From an uncultured Flavobacteriales bacterium (lineage in GTDB: Bacteria > Bacteroidota > Bacteroidia > Flavobacteriales_D > Parvicellaceae), in the NCBI GenBank assembly GCA_913030835.1, contig CAJWDP010000006.1, positions 35,043-99,042 of the forward strand: DNA of 64,000 nt. Direction: 5' to 3'. This document shows positions 51,141 through 59,014 of this stretch, in pieces; the first letter of the stretch is position 1; every line of letters starts with the position of its first letter. The notes under the pieces were generated by a model. The model did not search any database and was not told the DNA's origin. It saw nothing but the letters and a program-made list of their open reading frames with translations. The translations under genes and the position numbers were made by a program.

Positions 51141-54056
51141 ATGAAAATTCAACATTTCGTTCTTCTTACGCTTCTTTTCGTTCTTTCCATCTCCTATTCA
51201 TTTTCTCAAAAGATTGTTGGAACAGTATACGATGAATTTGGTCCTCTAATGGAGGCCGATGTGAAAATTGAAGGAACAGATAAGGGGGTATTAACTGATA
51301 TGGATGGAAAATTTTCGTTCAGCGTACCTGCAAACCAAGCTGTGAATATTGTAATCTCTTACACTTTCTACTCCGACTATAAAATTGAAAACATTAAGCT
51401 AAAGCCAGGTGAAACCAAGACATTTGAAGTTAGCATGGCAATTGCAGTGGAAGGTGGAAAAGAGATCGTTATAGATGCTAAAATAGACGAAGGAAAAACA
51501 ACTGTAATCCTAGACCAAAAAGCAAAATCAGCCAAAACCTTTGATGGGATAACTTCCCAGGAAATACAACAGAAGGGGGACAATAATGCTTCCCAAGTGG
51601 TTAGAAGAATATCGGGAGTATCTATTGAAGCAGGAAAATATGTGTACGTCAGAGGGTTGGGAGATCGATATACCAAAACGATATTAAATGGACTGGATAT
51701 CCCTGGTCTCGATCCAGATAAAAACTCTATTCAGCTTGATATTTTCCCATCCAACATCATAAAAAACATAAAGGTGTACAAATCGTTTTCTCCGGATTTA
51801 CCCGGAGACTTCACAGGAGGGCTGGTCGATATTGCCACTCAAGATTTTCCTGATGAAAAAATGATTAATGCTTCAATCGGTTTTGGATACAATCCCGGGA
51901 TGAATTTTAATCCCGAGTATGTAAAATATAATGGTGGTTCATTGGACTTTCTCGGGTTTGATGACGGAACAAGGCGTCTACCGATTAGTAAGTTTACACT
52001 CATTCCGGATGAGGCTGTTGCAGACCAACAGCTAACACTAATTACCAGACTATTCTCCCCGACAATGGCTGCTCATGAATCACGGTCTCTTATGAATTTT
52101 AATATGGCATTGAGCGGTGGAAACAAGTACAAGATCAAATTGGGTAAACAAGATGCTACCTTCGGTTTCAACACCTCTTTTTCTTACAGAAATACAACTA
52201 CTTTTTATCAAAACGCGCAATTTGGTCGGTACACAAAAGATCCAGATAGGGAAATCACAGAGCTTTTTCTTCAAGAAGATCGATCGGGAAGACTTGGACA
52301 AAATAACGTAATATGGAGCGCTCTTGCTTCGGCTGGATTGAAATTTAATCACGCGAAATACAACTTAACCTTACTTAGATCTCAAAATGGATTTTCCCAG
52401 ACTGCAGACAGAATTCGATCAAACTATGACCAAACGGGGGCAACGCTTTTTGAGGATATTCTGACCTATACTCAGCGATCGGTAAACAATGCGACACTCA
52501 GTTCAATTTGGAATTTCAAAAAAATCGAAATAGACGCACAGAATTCCTTAACTTATTCAACGATATCTGATCCGGATTTCAGAACTACCTCCTTTTCGCT
52601 AGGCGTAAATAATGACACATTGATGGCGCTTGGAGATGGAGCCGGAGTAAGTCGGTTTTTCCGAGACCTAAAAGAATTAAATAATCACAGCAAACTGGAT
52701 TTCACTATTCCGTTTATGGTCAAAGAGAACAAATCATTGTTAAAGTTTGGAGCTTCGGGTATATTCAAATCCAGGTCTTTTGATGTACAGAGTTTTCAAT
52801 TTAGAGTAAGCGGCCAAACTGTATTCAACGGCGATCCAGATTACCTTTTCTTACCGGCAAACATATGGAATCCAGAAACTGGAAATGGGACTTATGCTAT
52901 AGGTAATTATGAACCGGTTAATACTTATGATGCGACCCAGAGAATCCTTGCAGGGTATTTAATGAACGAACTTCCCATTGGAAAATTTAGAGCAGTTTAT
53001 GGAGTTCGGGTTGAAAACAACGTAATGACTTATGCCGGTCAGAATAACGATGGCAGCTTAATTTTAAATGATTCGACGACCTTAAATGCGTTGAATGCGC
53101 TTCCATCGATGAATTTAATTTATGCGATAAAAAATGTGGTCAATGATTCGACGTATTCAAAAATGAACTTGAGAGCTTCCTACAACCATACCTTGGCAAG
53201 GCCGAGCTTTAAGGAAAAATCAATCGCCCAAATTTTTGATCCTGTTTCATCCAGAACGTTCATTGGGAATCTCGACCTGCAGCAAACTGAAATCGTGAAT
53301 TATGACCTCCGATGGGAATATTTCTTTGCTCGAGGGGAGCTAATTTCCGTTTCTGGTTTTTACAAACAATTTTCCGGGCATATCGAACTCGTTCCATTCG
53401 AAACAGCACCAGACAATCTAAAACCAAGAAACTCCGGGCAGTCATCTGTTACAGGAGTGGAATTTGAGATTCGAAAAACACTTGGATTTATTTCCGAGAA
53501 ATTGCTGGACTGGGGAGTAGGCTTAAATGCGACTTGGGTAGAATCCAAAATGGATATGAATACGGTGATTGTTAGTAATGGCTCGCAAACACAGGATGTT
53601 CAGACAGAATTACAATCCCGAAGCGCTAATGCAAGAAGCGGGGAAGTTATAGATCAGTTCAGGCCAATGACAGGACAATCTCCTTACATGATTAATGCGA
53701 GTGTCAATTATGGAAATAAGAAAAGCGGACTTGATGCTAACTTGAGCTATAACGTTCAAGGTAAAACATTAACGATTGTTGGGGTTGGCATAGTACCGGA
53801 CATCTATACTCAACCATTTAATAGTTTAAACTTCAAGGTATCAAAACGGATCAACGACTGGGCAGTTGTGAGCTTTAGAGCAACGAATTTACTGGGTGAT
53901 AAAAGAGAATTGGTTTACGAATCTTATGGTGTTGATTCCTCTACCGATCCAGCTTATTTTTCTCTTCTTATACCGAATAGGACATTTTCGGTTAAAGTAG
54001 GAATCAACTTAGCCAAGATTAAAAAAGAGAAAATCGAAGAAATCGAGATTAATTAG
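51141..54056 (+). CDS. TonB-dependent outer-membrane receptor
   Basis: 971 aa. Signal peptide MKIQHFVLLTLLFVLSISYS (cleavage FSQ), CarboxypepD_reg-like domain (~25-115), then the plug: AKTFDGITSQEIQQKGDNNA, RRISGVSIEAGKYVYVRGLG, NGLDIPGLDP and FPSNIIKNIKVYKSFSPDLP with GDFTGGLVDIATQ. Barrel strands to NRTFSVKVGINLAKI; a Lys/Glu-rich tail (KKEKIEEIEIN) follows. No SusD-like gene. Third gene of the operon behind the PhoB/PhoR-like locus; a phosphate-related substrate is plausible but unproven. Confidence 0.93.
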   Translation: MKIQHFVLLTLLFVLSISYSFSQKIVGTVYDEFGPLMEADVKIEGTDKGVLTDMDGKFSFSVPANQAVNIVISYTFYSDYKIENIKLKPGETKTFEVSMAIAVEGGKEIVIDAKIDEGKTTVILDQKAKSAKTFDGITSQEIQQKGDNNASQVVRRISGVSIEAGKYVYVRGLGDRYTKTILNGLDIPGLDPDKNSIQLDIFPSNIIKNIKVYKSFSPDLPGDFTGGLVDIATQDFPDEKMINASIGFGYNPGMNFNPEYVKYNGGSLDFLGFDDGTRRLPISKFTLIPDEAVADQQLTLITRLFSPTMAAHESRSLMNFNMALSGGNKYKIKLGKQDATFGFNTSFSYRNTTTFYQNAQFGRYTKDPDREITELFLQEDRSGRLGQNNVIWSALASAGLKFNHAKYNLTLLRSQNGFSQTADRIRSNYDQTGATLFEDILTYTQRSVNNATLSSIWNFKKIEIDAQNSLTYSTISDPDFRTTSFSLGVNNDTLMALGDGAGVSRFFRDLKELNNHSKLDFTIPFMVKENKSLLKFGASGIFKSRSFDVQSFQFRVSGQTVFNGDPDYLFLPANIWNPETGNGTYAIGNYEPVNTYDATQRILAGYLMNELPIGKFRAVYGVRVENNVMTYAGQNNDGSLILNDSTTLNALNALPSMNLIYAIKNVVNDSTYSKMNLRASYNHTLARPSFKEKSIAQIFDPVSSRTFIGNLDLQQTEIVNYDLRWEYFFARGELISVSGFYKQFSGHIELVPFETAPDNLKPRNSGQSSVTGVEFEIRKTLGFISEKLLDWGVGLNATWVESKMDMNTVIVSNGSQTQDVQTELQSRSANARSGEVIDQFRPMTGQSPYMINASVNYGNKKSGLDANLSYNVQGKTLTIVGVGIVPDIYTQPFNSLNFKVSKRINDWAVVSFRATNLLGDKRELVYESYGVDSSTDPAYFSLLIPNRTFSVKVGINLAKIKKEKIEEIEIN

Positions 54057-54074
54057 GTGCTGCATTGGGTCTAG

Positions 54075-54752
54075 TCAACAACAATCTAACTTGTAACCCA
54101 CTCCTTTTACGGTTGTAATTATTTTGTCACCAAGTTTTCCTCTAAGATTCTTTATATGAACATCTATGGTTCGCTGATTTTTTAGTTTAGTTTCAACCCA
54201 AAGTTCTTTTTGAATTTCTGTCCTACTAAACACTTTTTTAGGATATTCTACTAATATTTCTAACAACTCGAATTCCTTTTTACTCAAAGAAATGGATTGC
54301 TCATCGAATTGAATATTAAATTTGGCACGGTTCATTGTAATGTGACTACAATTATTATTTCGTGAACGAAATTGTTCTCGAGAAGCATCGACCCTCCTCA
54401 AAATTGTATCAACTCGAGCACTAAATGAGCCTATTGAAATTGGTCTAATCCAGAAAGCATCCGCACCATGTTTAAGAAATAATGCTTCCACAAAACTGGC
54501 CTCTTCTTCGGATAATACGACAATACTTAAGTTAACGTAACCAAATCGGTCTCTTAATTTTTTAATAAAATACGATGTAGAGCCACCGAATAGATTTAAC
54601 TCAACAAATACAAGGCATATTGATCTTGATTCAATTAACTCAATACACGTGTCTAAGTCTGCGGACCGAAAAAGTAGGTAATGATTTTCAAAGCCAGAAG
54701 GCAAACTGACTTTATCATCAGAATCACATATATGTAACACTTTTGGTCTCAC
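54075..54752 (-). CDS. Orphan OmpR-family regulator with degenerate (Asp-to-Glu) receiver
   Basis: 225 aa, GTG start. The C-terminal winged helix is intact and close to that of the PhoB-like regulator nearby: LSKKEFELLEILVEYPKKVF and NQRTIDVHIKNLRGKLGDKI, ending TTVKGVGYKLDCC. The receiver is degenerate: the acidic pair is D10/S11, the phospho-Asp position is Glu51 (VFVELNLFGG), Thr is Ser81 and the Lys is Arg103 (WIRPIS). Phosphorylation is therefore unlikely; Glu may mimic the active state. No kinase adjoins it. It sits tail to tail with the TonB receptor and divergent to the chromate transporter gene. Confidence 0.88.
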   Translation of the reverse strand: MRPKVLHICDSDDKVSLPSGFENHYLLFRSADLDTCIELIESRSICLVFVELNLFGGSTSYFIKKLRDRFGYVNLSIVVLSEEEASFVEALFLKHGADAFWIRPISIGSFSARVDTILRRVDASREQFRSRNNNCSHITMNRAKFNIQFDEQSISLSKKEFELLEILVEYPKKVFSRTEIQKELWVETKLKNQRTIDVHIKNLRGKLGDKIITTVKGVGYKLDCC

Positions 54753-54771
54753 AATTAACTGTAGTAAATTA

Positions 54772-54848
54772 AAGGTTCAGCTATTACTGAAATATCAATT
54801 CAAGGTTAAAATTCAGCATATGTTAGAAATTAGAGACACTTTAAGGTT
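54772..54848 (+). promoter_or_regulatory. Three AAGGTT repeats in the regulator/chromate transporter gap
   Basis: AAGGTT at 54772-54777, 54802-54807 and 54843-54848, spaced 30 and 41 bp, about three and four helical turns. The second and third extend to AAGGTTAA. Possible sites for the orphan regulator. Confidence 0.35.
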
Positions 54849-54859
54849 AATTTTGACAT

Positions 54860-55993
54860 GTGAGTACAGTCGTCATACATAAATTGGTTGGGATTACTGG
54901 ATTATTTCTCAAACTTGGATTGGTTGCATTCGGAGGTCCTGCGGCGCATATTGCTTTGATGCAGAAAGAGATAATCGAAAAAAGGAGATGGATGTCGGAC
55001 CAGCATTATCTTGATCTCATCGGAATCACCTCATTGATACCCGGTCCAAATTCGACTGAAATGGTGATGCACTGCGGTAAGGAAAGAGGTGGAGTTGCCG
55101 GATTATTCATGGCCGGAGCCTCCTTCATTTTACCTGCTGTTGTAATCACATTAGGCGTTGCTTATCTGTATACTGTTTATGGTAAACTGCCTGCTGTTGA
55201 GCCTTGGATTTACGGAATAAAGATTGGGGTTATCGCGTTGATCGTTTCTGCAGTAATTAAGTTGGCGAAGAAAGCTGTAAAAAACTGGATATTGGGAGCT
55301 ATTGGAGCTCTTGCGGTTGTAACTGGATTATTTGGAATCCATGAAATCCTGATCATTTTAGGTGCCGGACTTCTTTACCTAGGGCTAAAACAATTTAAAC
55401 TTGTTCCGTCTATTATAGTCCCGCTAGCGCTCTTGGGGCCAGTTGTGGTTAATCGCCCCGAAACCATCACCAGTCTTAAAATATTTCTCGTGTTCCTTAA
55501 AATGGGAAGTATTCTTTTTGGAAGTGGTTATTTGCTTTTCGCCTACATGGACACTGAATTAGTTGAAGGGCTAGGTTGGATCACTAGAGAACAGTTAACT
55601 GAAGCCATCGCTATTGGGAATATCACTCCGGGGCCTGTTCTTTCCACTGCTACCTACGTTGGATTCGAATTAGATGGTCTATCGGGTGCAGCCTTGGCCA
55701 CCGTCGGAATATTCCTTCCATCATTCTTGATCATTTTGATCATTTCTCCCTTCATTCCAAAACTTAGAAATTCAAAAGGGGCGAGATGGTTAATTAACGG
55801 AATCAATGTAGGTGCTTTAGCAATGATGCTGGTGGTTACTTACAAGTTGGGTCTTGAAATGATCATTGACTGGAAGTCAATTTTGATTTTCGCAGCGGCG
55901 ACAGCAACAGTGATTTTTTATTCCAAGGTCAACACTTTCCTGTTTGTAGGCTGTTGCAGTATTTTAGGATTCTTGCTTACCTTAATACCCTAA
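54860..55993 (+). CDS. chrA: Chromate transporter (CHR family, two-domain)
   Basis: 377 aa, GTG start. Fused two-domain CHR protein. N-terminal half: FLKLGLVAFGGPAAHIALMQ, WMSDQHYLDLIGITSLIPGP and NSTEMVMHCGKERGG. The second half repeats the pattern: FLKMGSILFGSGYLLFAYMD, LTEAIAIGNITPGPVLSTAT. About ten membrane helices. ChrA proteins export chromate by proton antiport; some CHR members act on other oxyanions such as sulfate. Starts on the next-gene side of the orphan regulator; bestrophin-like gene follows after 10 bp. Confidence 0.92.
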   Translation: MSTVVIHKLVGITGLFLKLGLVAFGGPAAHIALMQKEIIEKRRWMSDQHYLDLIGITSLIPGPNSTEMVMHCGKERGGVAGLFMAGASFILPAVVITLGVAYLYTVYGKLPAVEPWIYGIKIGVIALIVSAVIKLAKKAVKNWILGAIGALAVVTGLFGIHEILIILGAGLLYLGLKQFKLVPSIIVPLALLGPVVVNRPETITSLKIFLVFLKMGSILFGSGYLLFAYMDTELVEGLGWITREQLTEAIAIGNITPGPVLSTATYVGFELDGLSGAALATVGIFLPSFLIILIISPFIPKLRNSKGARWLINGINVGALAMMLVVTYKLGLEMIIDWKSILIFAAATATVIFYSKVNTFLFVGCCSILGFLLTLIP

Positions 55994-56003
55994 TAAATAA
56001 ACT

Positions 56004-56870
56004 ATGATTCAATACAATCCCAAAGGTTGGTTTAGGCATGTTTATCGTTTCCATAAAAGCGATACAATTATTATCCTATGGAAAGAGATTCTCATTATTG
56101 GATTAATTACCGGTGGAATGACCTGGGTCGAGATCAACTATTTCTCCGACTATACTGAACTCGAAAACGTTGGTATTATCTACTCTTTGATCGGCTTTGT
56201 CTTATCACTTCTGCTGGTTTTCAGAACAAATACGGCCTATGACCGATGGTGGGAAGGCAGGAAGAAATGGGGCTCGCTGGTGAACAATTCCAGAAATCTG
56301 GCACTAAAGATATCCTCACTTGTCGAGAGCGATGATGCAAAAAAATACTTCGGCAGAATGATACCCAACTATTCTTTTTCAATGAAGGAACATTTGCGGG
56401 CCGGAGTAAAAATTGAAGAGCTGGAATTAAATGATCAAGAAGTAGAAGAAATAGAGACTCTGGAACACAAACCAAGCTACATTGCCAAAAAAATGTACAA
56501 CAAGCTGGCAGAGCTGAAGACAAAAGGAGAGATATCAGAGGAAGAATTTCTTTCACTGGATAAAAATCTCCTTACTTTCTCCGACATCATTGGTGCTTGT
56601 GAGCGGATTAAGAAAACTCCTATTCCTTATTCATATTCTTTGTTCCTAAAGAAGTTTATTTTCATCTATGTGGCAACACTTCCCATAGCTTTCGTTCAAT
56701 CGTTAGGGTATTGGACCTGTCCAATTGCCATGTTTGTATTCTATGTTCTTGTGAGTATTGAAGTACTTGCGGAAGAAATCGAAGATCCTTTTGGTGAAGA
56801 CGCTAACGACCTGGATACGGATGGTATTTCTGTGACTATTCGAGCCAATGTAAAGGAAATACTGGGTTAA
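56004..56870 (+). CDS. Bestrophin-like (UPF0187) anion channel protein
   Basis: 288 aa. Bacterial bestrophins form pentameric pores that pass anions or, in some, sodium. N-terminal WFRHVYRFHKSDTIIILWKE, membrane helices LIGFVLSLLLVFRTNTAYDR and ending WWEGRKKWGSLVNNSRNLAL, the family's signature; then IKKTPIPYSYSLFLKKFIFI, EVLAEEIEDPFGEDANDLDT near the end, the acid-rich gate motif. 10 bp after the chromate transporter gene, so likely cotranscribed. Physiological ion unknown. Confidence 0.92.
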   Translation: MIQYNPKGWFRHVYRFHKSDTIIILWKEILIIGLITGGMTWVEINYFSDYTELENVGIIYSLIGFVLSLLLVFRTNTAYDRWWEGRKKWGSLVNNSRNLALKISSLVESDDAKKYFGRMIPNYSFSMKEHLRAGVKIEELELNDQEVEEIETLEHKPSYIAKKMYNKLAELKTKGEISEEEFLSLDKNLLTFSDIIGACERIKKTPIPYSYSLFLKKFIFIYVATLPIAFVQSLGYWTCPIAMFVFYVLVSIEVLAEEIEDPFGEDANDLDTDGISVTIRANVKEILG

Positions 56871-56903
56871 TTTCTCAATCTTATTTTTCCAGCTAAATCT
56901 TTT

Positions 56904-56919
56904 ATCGTAATTTTACGAT
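56904..56919. promoter_or_regulatory. ArsR-type operator overlapping the arsR start codon
   Basis: ATCGTAA, TT, TTACGAT is a perfect 16-bp palindrome whose last two bases are the A and T of the first ATG (56918). ArsR/SmtB repressors bind inverted repeats at their own promoter. The half-site overlap means the repressor would cover the translation start region. Confidence 0.6.
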
Positions 56920-57241
56920 GATGATTGAGAAATACACAGAATCACAAGTAGATGTTGCCAATTTTTGCAAAGCTCTAGCCCATCCGGCAAGAGTTGCAAT
57001 AGTCCAGTATTTATTGTCAAGAGAAGACTGCGTTTGCGGAGAGATCGTAGATGAGCTTCCTCTTTCGCAGAGTACAGTTTCTCAGCACTTGAAAGAGCTG
57101 AAAAAAGCAGGTCTTATCCAAGGAACTGTGAGTGGACCAAAGGTCTGCTACTGCATTCATCCCGATGCTTGGGACAAGTTTTCGTTTCTAATCACACCTG
57201 TGTTCAGTGAAGTAAAATCAAAATTAACCTGTTGCCCATGA
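56918..57241 (+). CDS. arsR: Arsenic-responsive repressor ArsR
   Basis: 107 aa, ArsR/SmtB winged helix: [60 protein letters not shown], then CYCIHPDAW. Candidate As(III) ligands are the CVC pair (C38/C40 region in EDCVCGE) and the C-terminal LTCCP. Two ATGs in tandem (56918, 56921). It overlaps arsI as ATGA. First gene of arsR-arsI-arsC-aquaglyceroporin; an inverted repeat lies on its start codon. Confidence 0.94.
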   Translation: MMIEKYTESQVDVANFCKALAHPARVAIVQYLLSREDCVCGEIVDELPLSQSTVSQHLKELKKAGLIQGTVSGPKVCYCIHPDAWDKFSFLITPVFSEVKSKLTCCP

Positions 57242-57747
57242 GTTTTCCAAGAATGCATGTAAGCCTTTATGTAAAGAACATTTATCAAACGGCTGATTTT
57301 TACAGCAAATTTTTCGGACAGAAGCCGGACAAGATCAAAAACGACTACTGCAAATTCACTTTGGAGGAACCCTCCCTGATCATATCGTTTGTTCAAAATG
57401 AAGATAAAGTAAGCGACCGGTTTGGTCATTTGGGTTTTCAAATCGATTCTTTGGAAGAACTAAAAACCAGAATGGCAAACTTGAACCTGCAGAAGATAGA
57501 GATATTAGAAGAAATGGGAACCAATTGTTGCTACGCCAATCAAGACAAATTTTGGGTGACCGACCCCAGCGGATACATGTGGGAAGTATACTATTTCCAT
57601 AAAGATGTTGAATTTAATGACCCCAGATATCAGGCAAATGATGCCTCGGCATGCTGCACTCCTGAACTACCGCGATCTGAGAAACAGAAAATAAAACTGG
57701 CTGATTTACAAAATAACAATTGCACCCCCGAAAGTGGGTGCTGTTAA
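57238..57747 (+). CDS. arsI: ArsI/CadI-family C-As lyase or metal-resistance glyoxalase-fold protein
   Basis: 169 aa from ATG 57238. VOC-fold dioxygenase. ArsI cleaves the C-As bond of trivalent methyl- or aryl-arsenicals. Metal ligands H7 (RMHVSLYV), H64 (FGHLGFQ) and E116 (MWEVYYF), with the vicinal Cys pair C97/C98 in [14 protein letters not shown], the As(III)-binding signature of ArsI. A Cys-rich tail ([17 protein letters not shown]) is added. CadI, a cadmium-induced relative, shares this layout; ArsI is favoured by the ars context. ATGA overlap with arsR. Confidence 0.9.
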   Translation: MSFPRMHVSLYVKNIYQTADFYSKFFGQKPDKIKNDYCKFTLEEPSLIISFVQNEDKVSDRFGHLGFQIDSLEELKTRMANLNLQKIEILEEMGTNCCYANQDKFWVTDPSGYMWEVYYFHKDVEFNDPRYQANDASACCTPELPRSEKQKIKLADLQNNNCTPESGCC

Positions 57748-57751
57748 CGCT

Positions 57752-58186
57752 ATGAAATTACTTGTTTTGTGCACCGGAAATAGCTGCAGGAGCCAAATGG
57801 CCGAAGGCTTTTTGAAATACTATGCAAAGGAAATGGACATCTCCCTCGAAGTTGTGTCTGCAGGAGTGCAAACGGATGGCCTGAATCCAAGAGCTGTTGT
57901 AGTGATGTCCGAAGTTGGCATTGACATTTCAGAACAGACATCTGATCTCGTTGATCAGTTTCTTGACAGCGGTGTGACCCATTTGTTTTCCGTATGTGAT
58001 CATGCTAAAGAAAGCTGCCCTACATTCCCTGAACATGTCAAGCGGATGCACCAATCTTTTCCCGATCCTGCAGATGCTCGTGGAACTGAACAAGAAATAC
58101 TTGTAGCTTTTAGAAATATCCGTGATCTCATTTGCTCCTTTTCAAAAGAGCTTTTGGTTAGTGATTTTTTAAGTAATAAAGATTGA
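57752..58186 (+). CDS. arsC: Arsenate reductase ArsC, thioredoxin-coupled LMW-phosphatase type
   Basis: 144 aa from ATG 57752. Reduces arsenate to arsenite. P-loop LCTGNSCRSQMAEG with nucleophile C7 and Arg13. The two relay cysteines C82 and C89 lie in VCDHAKESCP, spaced as in S. aureus ArsC; this is the thioredoxin-linked type. FPDPADARGTEQEIL carries the catalytic Asp loop. Starts 4 bp after arsI; ends in TTGA overlap with the aquaporin gene. Confidence 0.95.
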   Translation: MKLLVLCTGNSCRSQMAEGFLKYYAKEMDISLEVVSAGVQTDGLNPRAVVVMSEVGIDISEQTSDLVDQFLDSGVTHLFSVCDHAKESCPTFPEHVKRMHQSFPDPADARGTEQEILVAFRNIRDLICSFSKELLVSDFLSNKD

Positions 58187-58959
58187 AGACATTTCTTGGA
58201 GAGGCATTAGGAACATTTATACTTGTTTTTCTCGGTACCAGCTCTGTGGCATTTTCCGTTCTGTATGGAATTAGTCTATTTCAAGTGGCATCAGTTTGGT
58301 GCATCGCGGTGATCTTGGGAATTTACCTATCAAGAAAATGGTCCAATGCGCATTTAAACCCTGCTGTTTCTGTTGCTTTTTTGATCCAGTCTCCCAAGAC
58401 CGAATGGCCTTCTTTTTCTAGCAATATATTAGGTCAACTGATCGGTGGAGTCTGTGCCGCTTTTGCAACATACCTTGTATTTGATTCTGACCTAGCACAA
58501 TACGAACTACAATCTGAGATTCTCCGGAATACAAGTGATGGTATTCTTACCAGTTGCGTATTTACAGAATACTTTCCTAATCCAGGATTGAGTCATATTG
58601 TTGGAGAAGTTTCGGTACTCAAAGCATTTTGTGTTGAGGGAGGCGGAACTTCTTTACTCGTATTATTTATTTTGTATGTCTCGGAAAGTAAGCGCATTCA
58701 TCGAATAGCACCTGTTCTAATTGGCATTTTTCTAGGGTTATTGATTTACTTTCTAGCTCCCTATACTCAGGGCGGATTTAATCCGACAAGAGACTACATA
58801 CCCCGAATTTTTGTCTATTTCGCAGGTTGGCAGGGATCGGCATTTCAAAATGGAATAATTAATTCACTACTAGTATATGTTATTGGACCTTTTATTGGAG
58901 CAATATTGGCCGCATTCGTTAAGCATTTATTGAATCAATTGTTTCTAACAAAAAAATAA
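58183..58959 (+). CDS. Aquaglyceroporin-like channel in the arsenic operon
   Basis: 258 aa, six-helix MIP fold. TTG start overlaps the arsC stop (TTGA), so translation is coupled. First NPA motif HLNPAVSVAF (NPA 59-61); the second is NPT (200-202) in GGFNPTRDYIPRIF, with the usual R kept. Long periplasmic loop around 102-145. Several ars operons use an aquaglyceroporin (AqpS of Sinorhizobium) as the exit path for arsenite made by ArsC; no Acr3 or ArsB pump gene is seen here. A water or glycerol role cannot be excluded. Confidence 0.88.
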   Translation: MKTFLGEALGTFILVFLGTSSVAFSVLYGISLFQVASVWCIAVILGIYLSRKWSNAHLNPAVSVAFLIQSPKTEWPSFSSNILGQLIGGVCAAFATYLVFDSDLAQYELQSEILRNTSDGILTSCVFTEYFPNPGLSHIVGEVSVLKAFCVEGGGTSLLVLFILYVSESKRIHRIAPVLIGIFLGLLIYFLAPYTQGGFNPTRDYIPRIFVYFAGWQGSAFQNGIINSLLVYVIGPFIGAILAAFVKHLLNQLFLTKK

Positions 58960-58968
58960 TACACATAG

Positions 58969-59003
58969 GGTTAAAGAAACCGCTACTTCAATTACCTTTA
59001 ACC
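58969..59003. repeat. Inverted repeat upstream of the Na/Pi cotransporter gene
   Basis: GGTTAAAG (58969-58976) and CTTTAACC (58996-59003) are perfect 8-bp arms 19 bp apart, 11 bp before the ATG. The core GGTTAA also occurs in the AAGGTT repeats near the orphan regulator. Possible operator; the long loop makes a terminator unlikely. Confidence 0.4.
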
Positions 59004-59014
59004 ACTATTATTTG

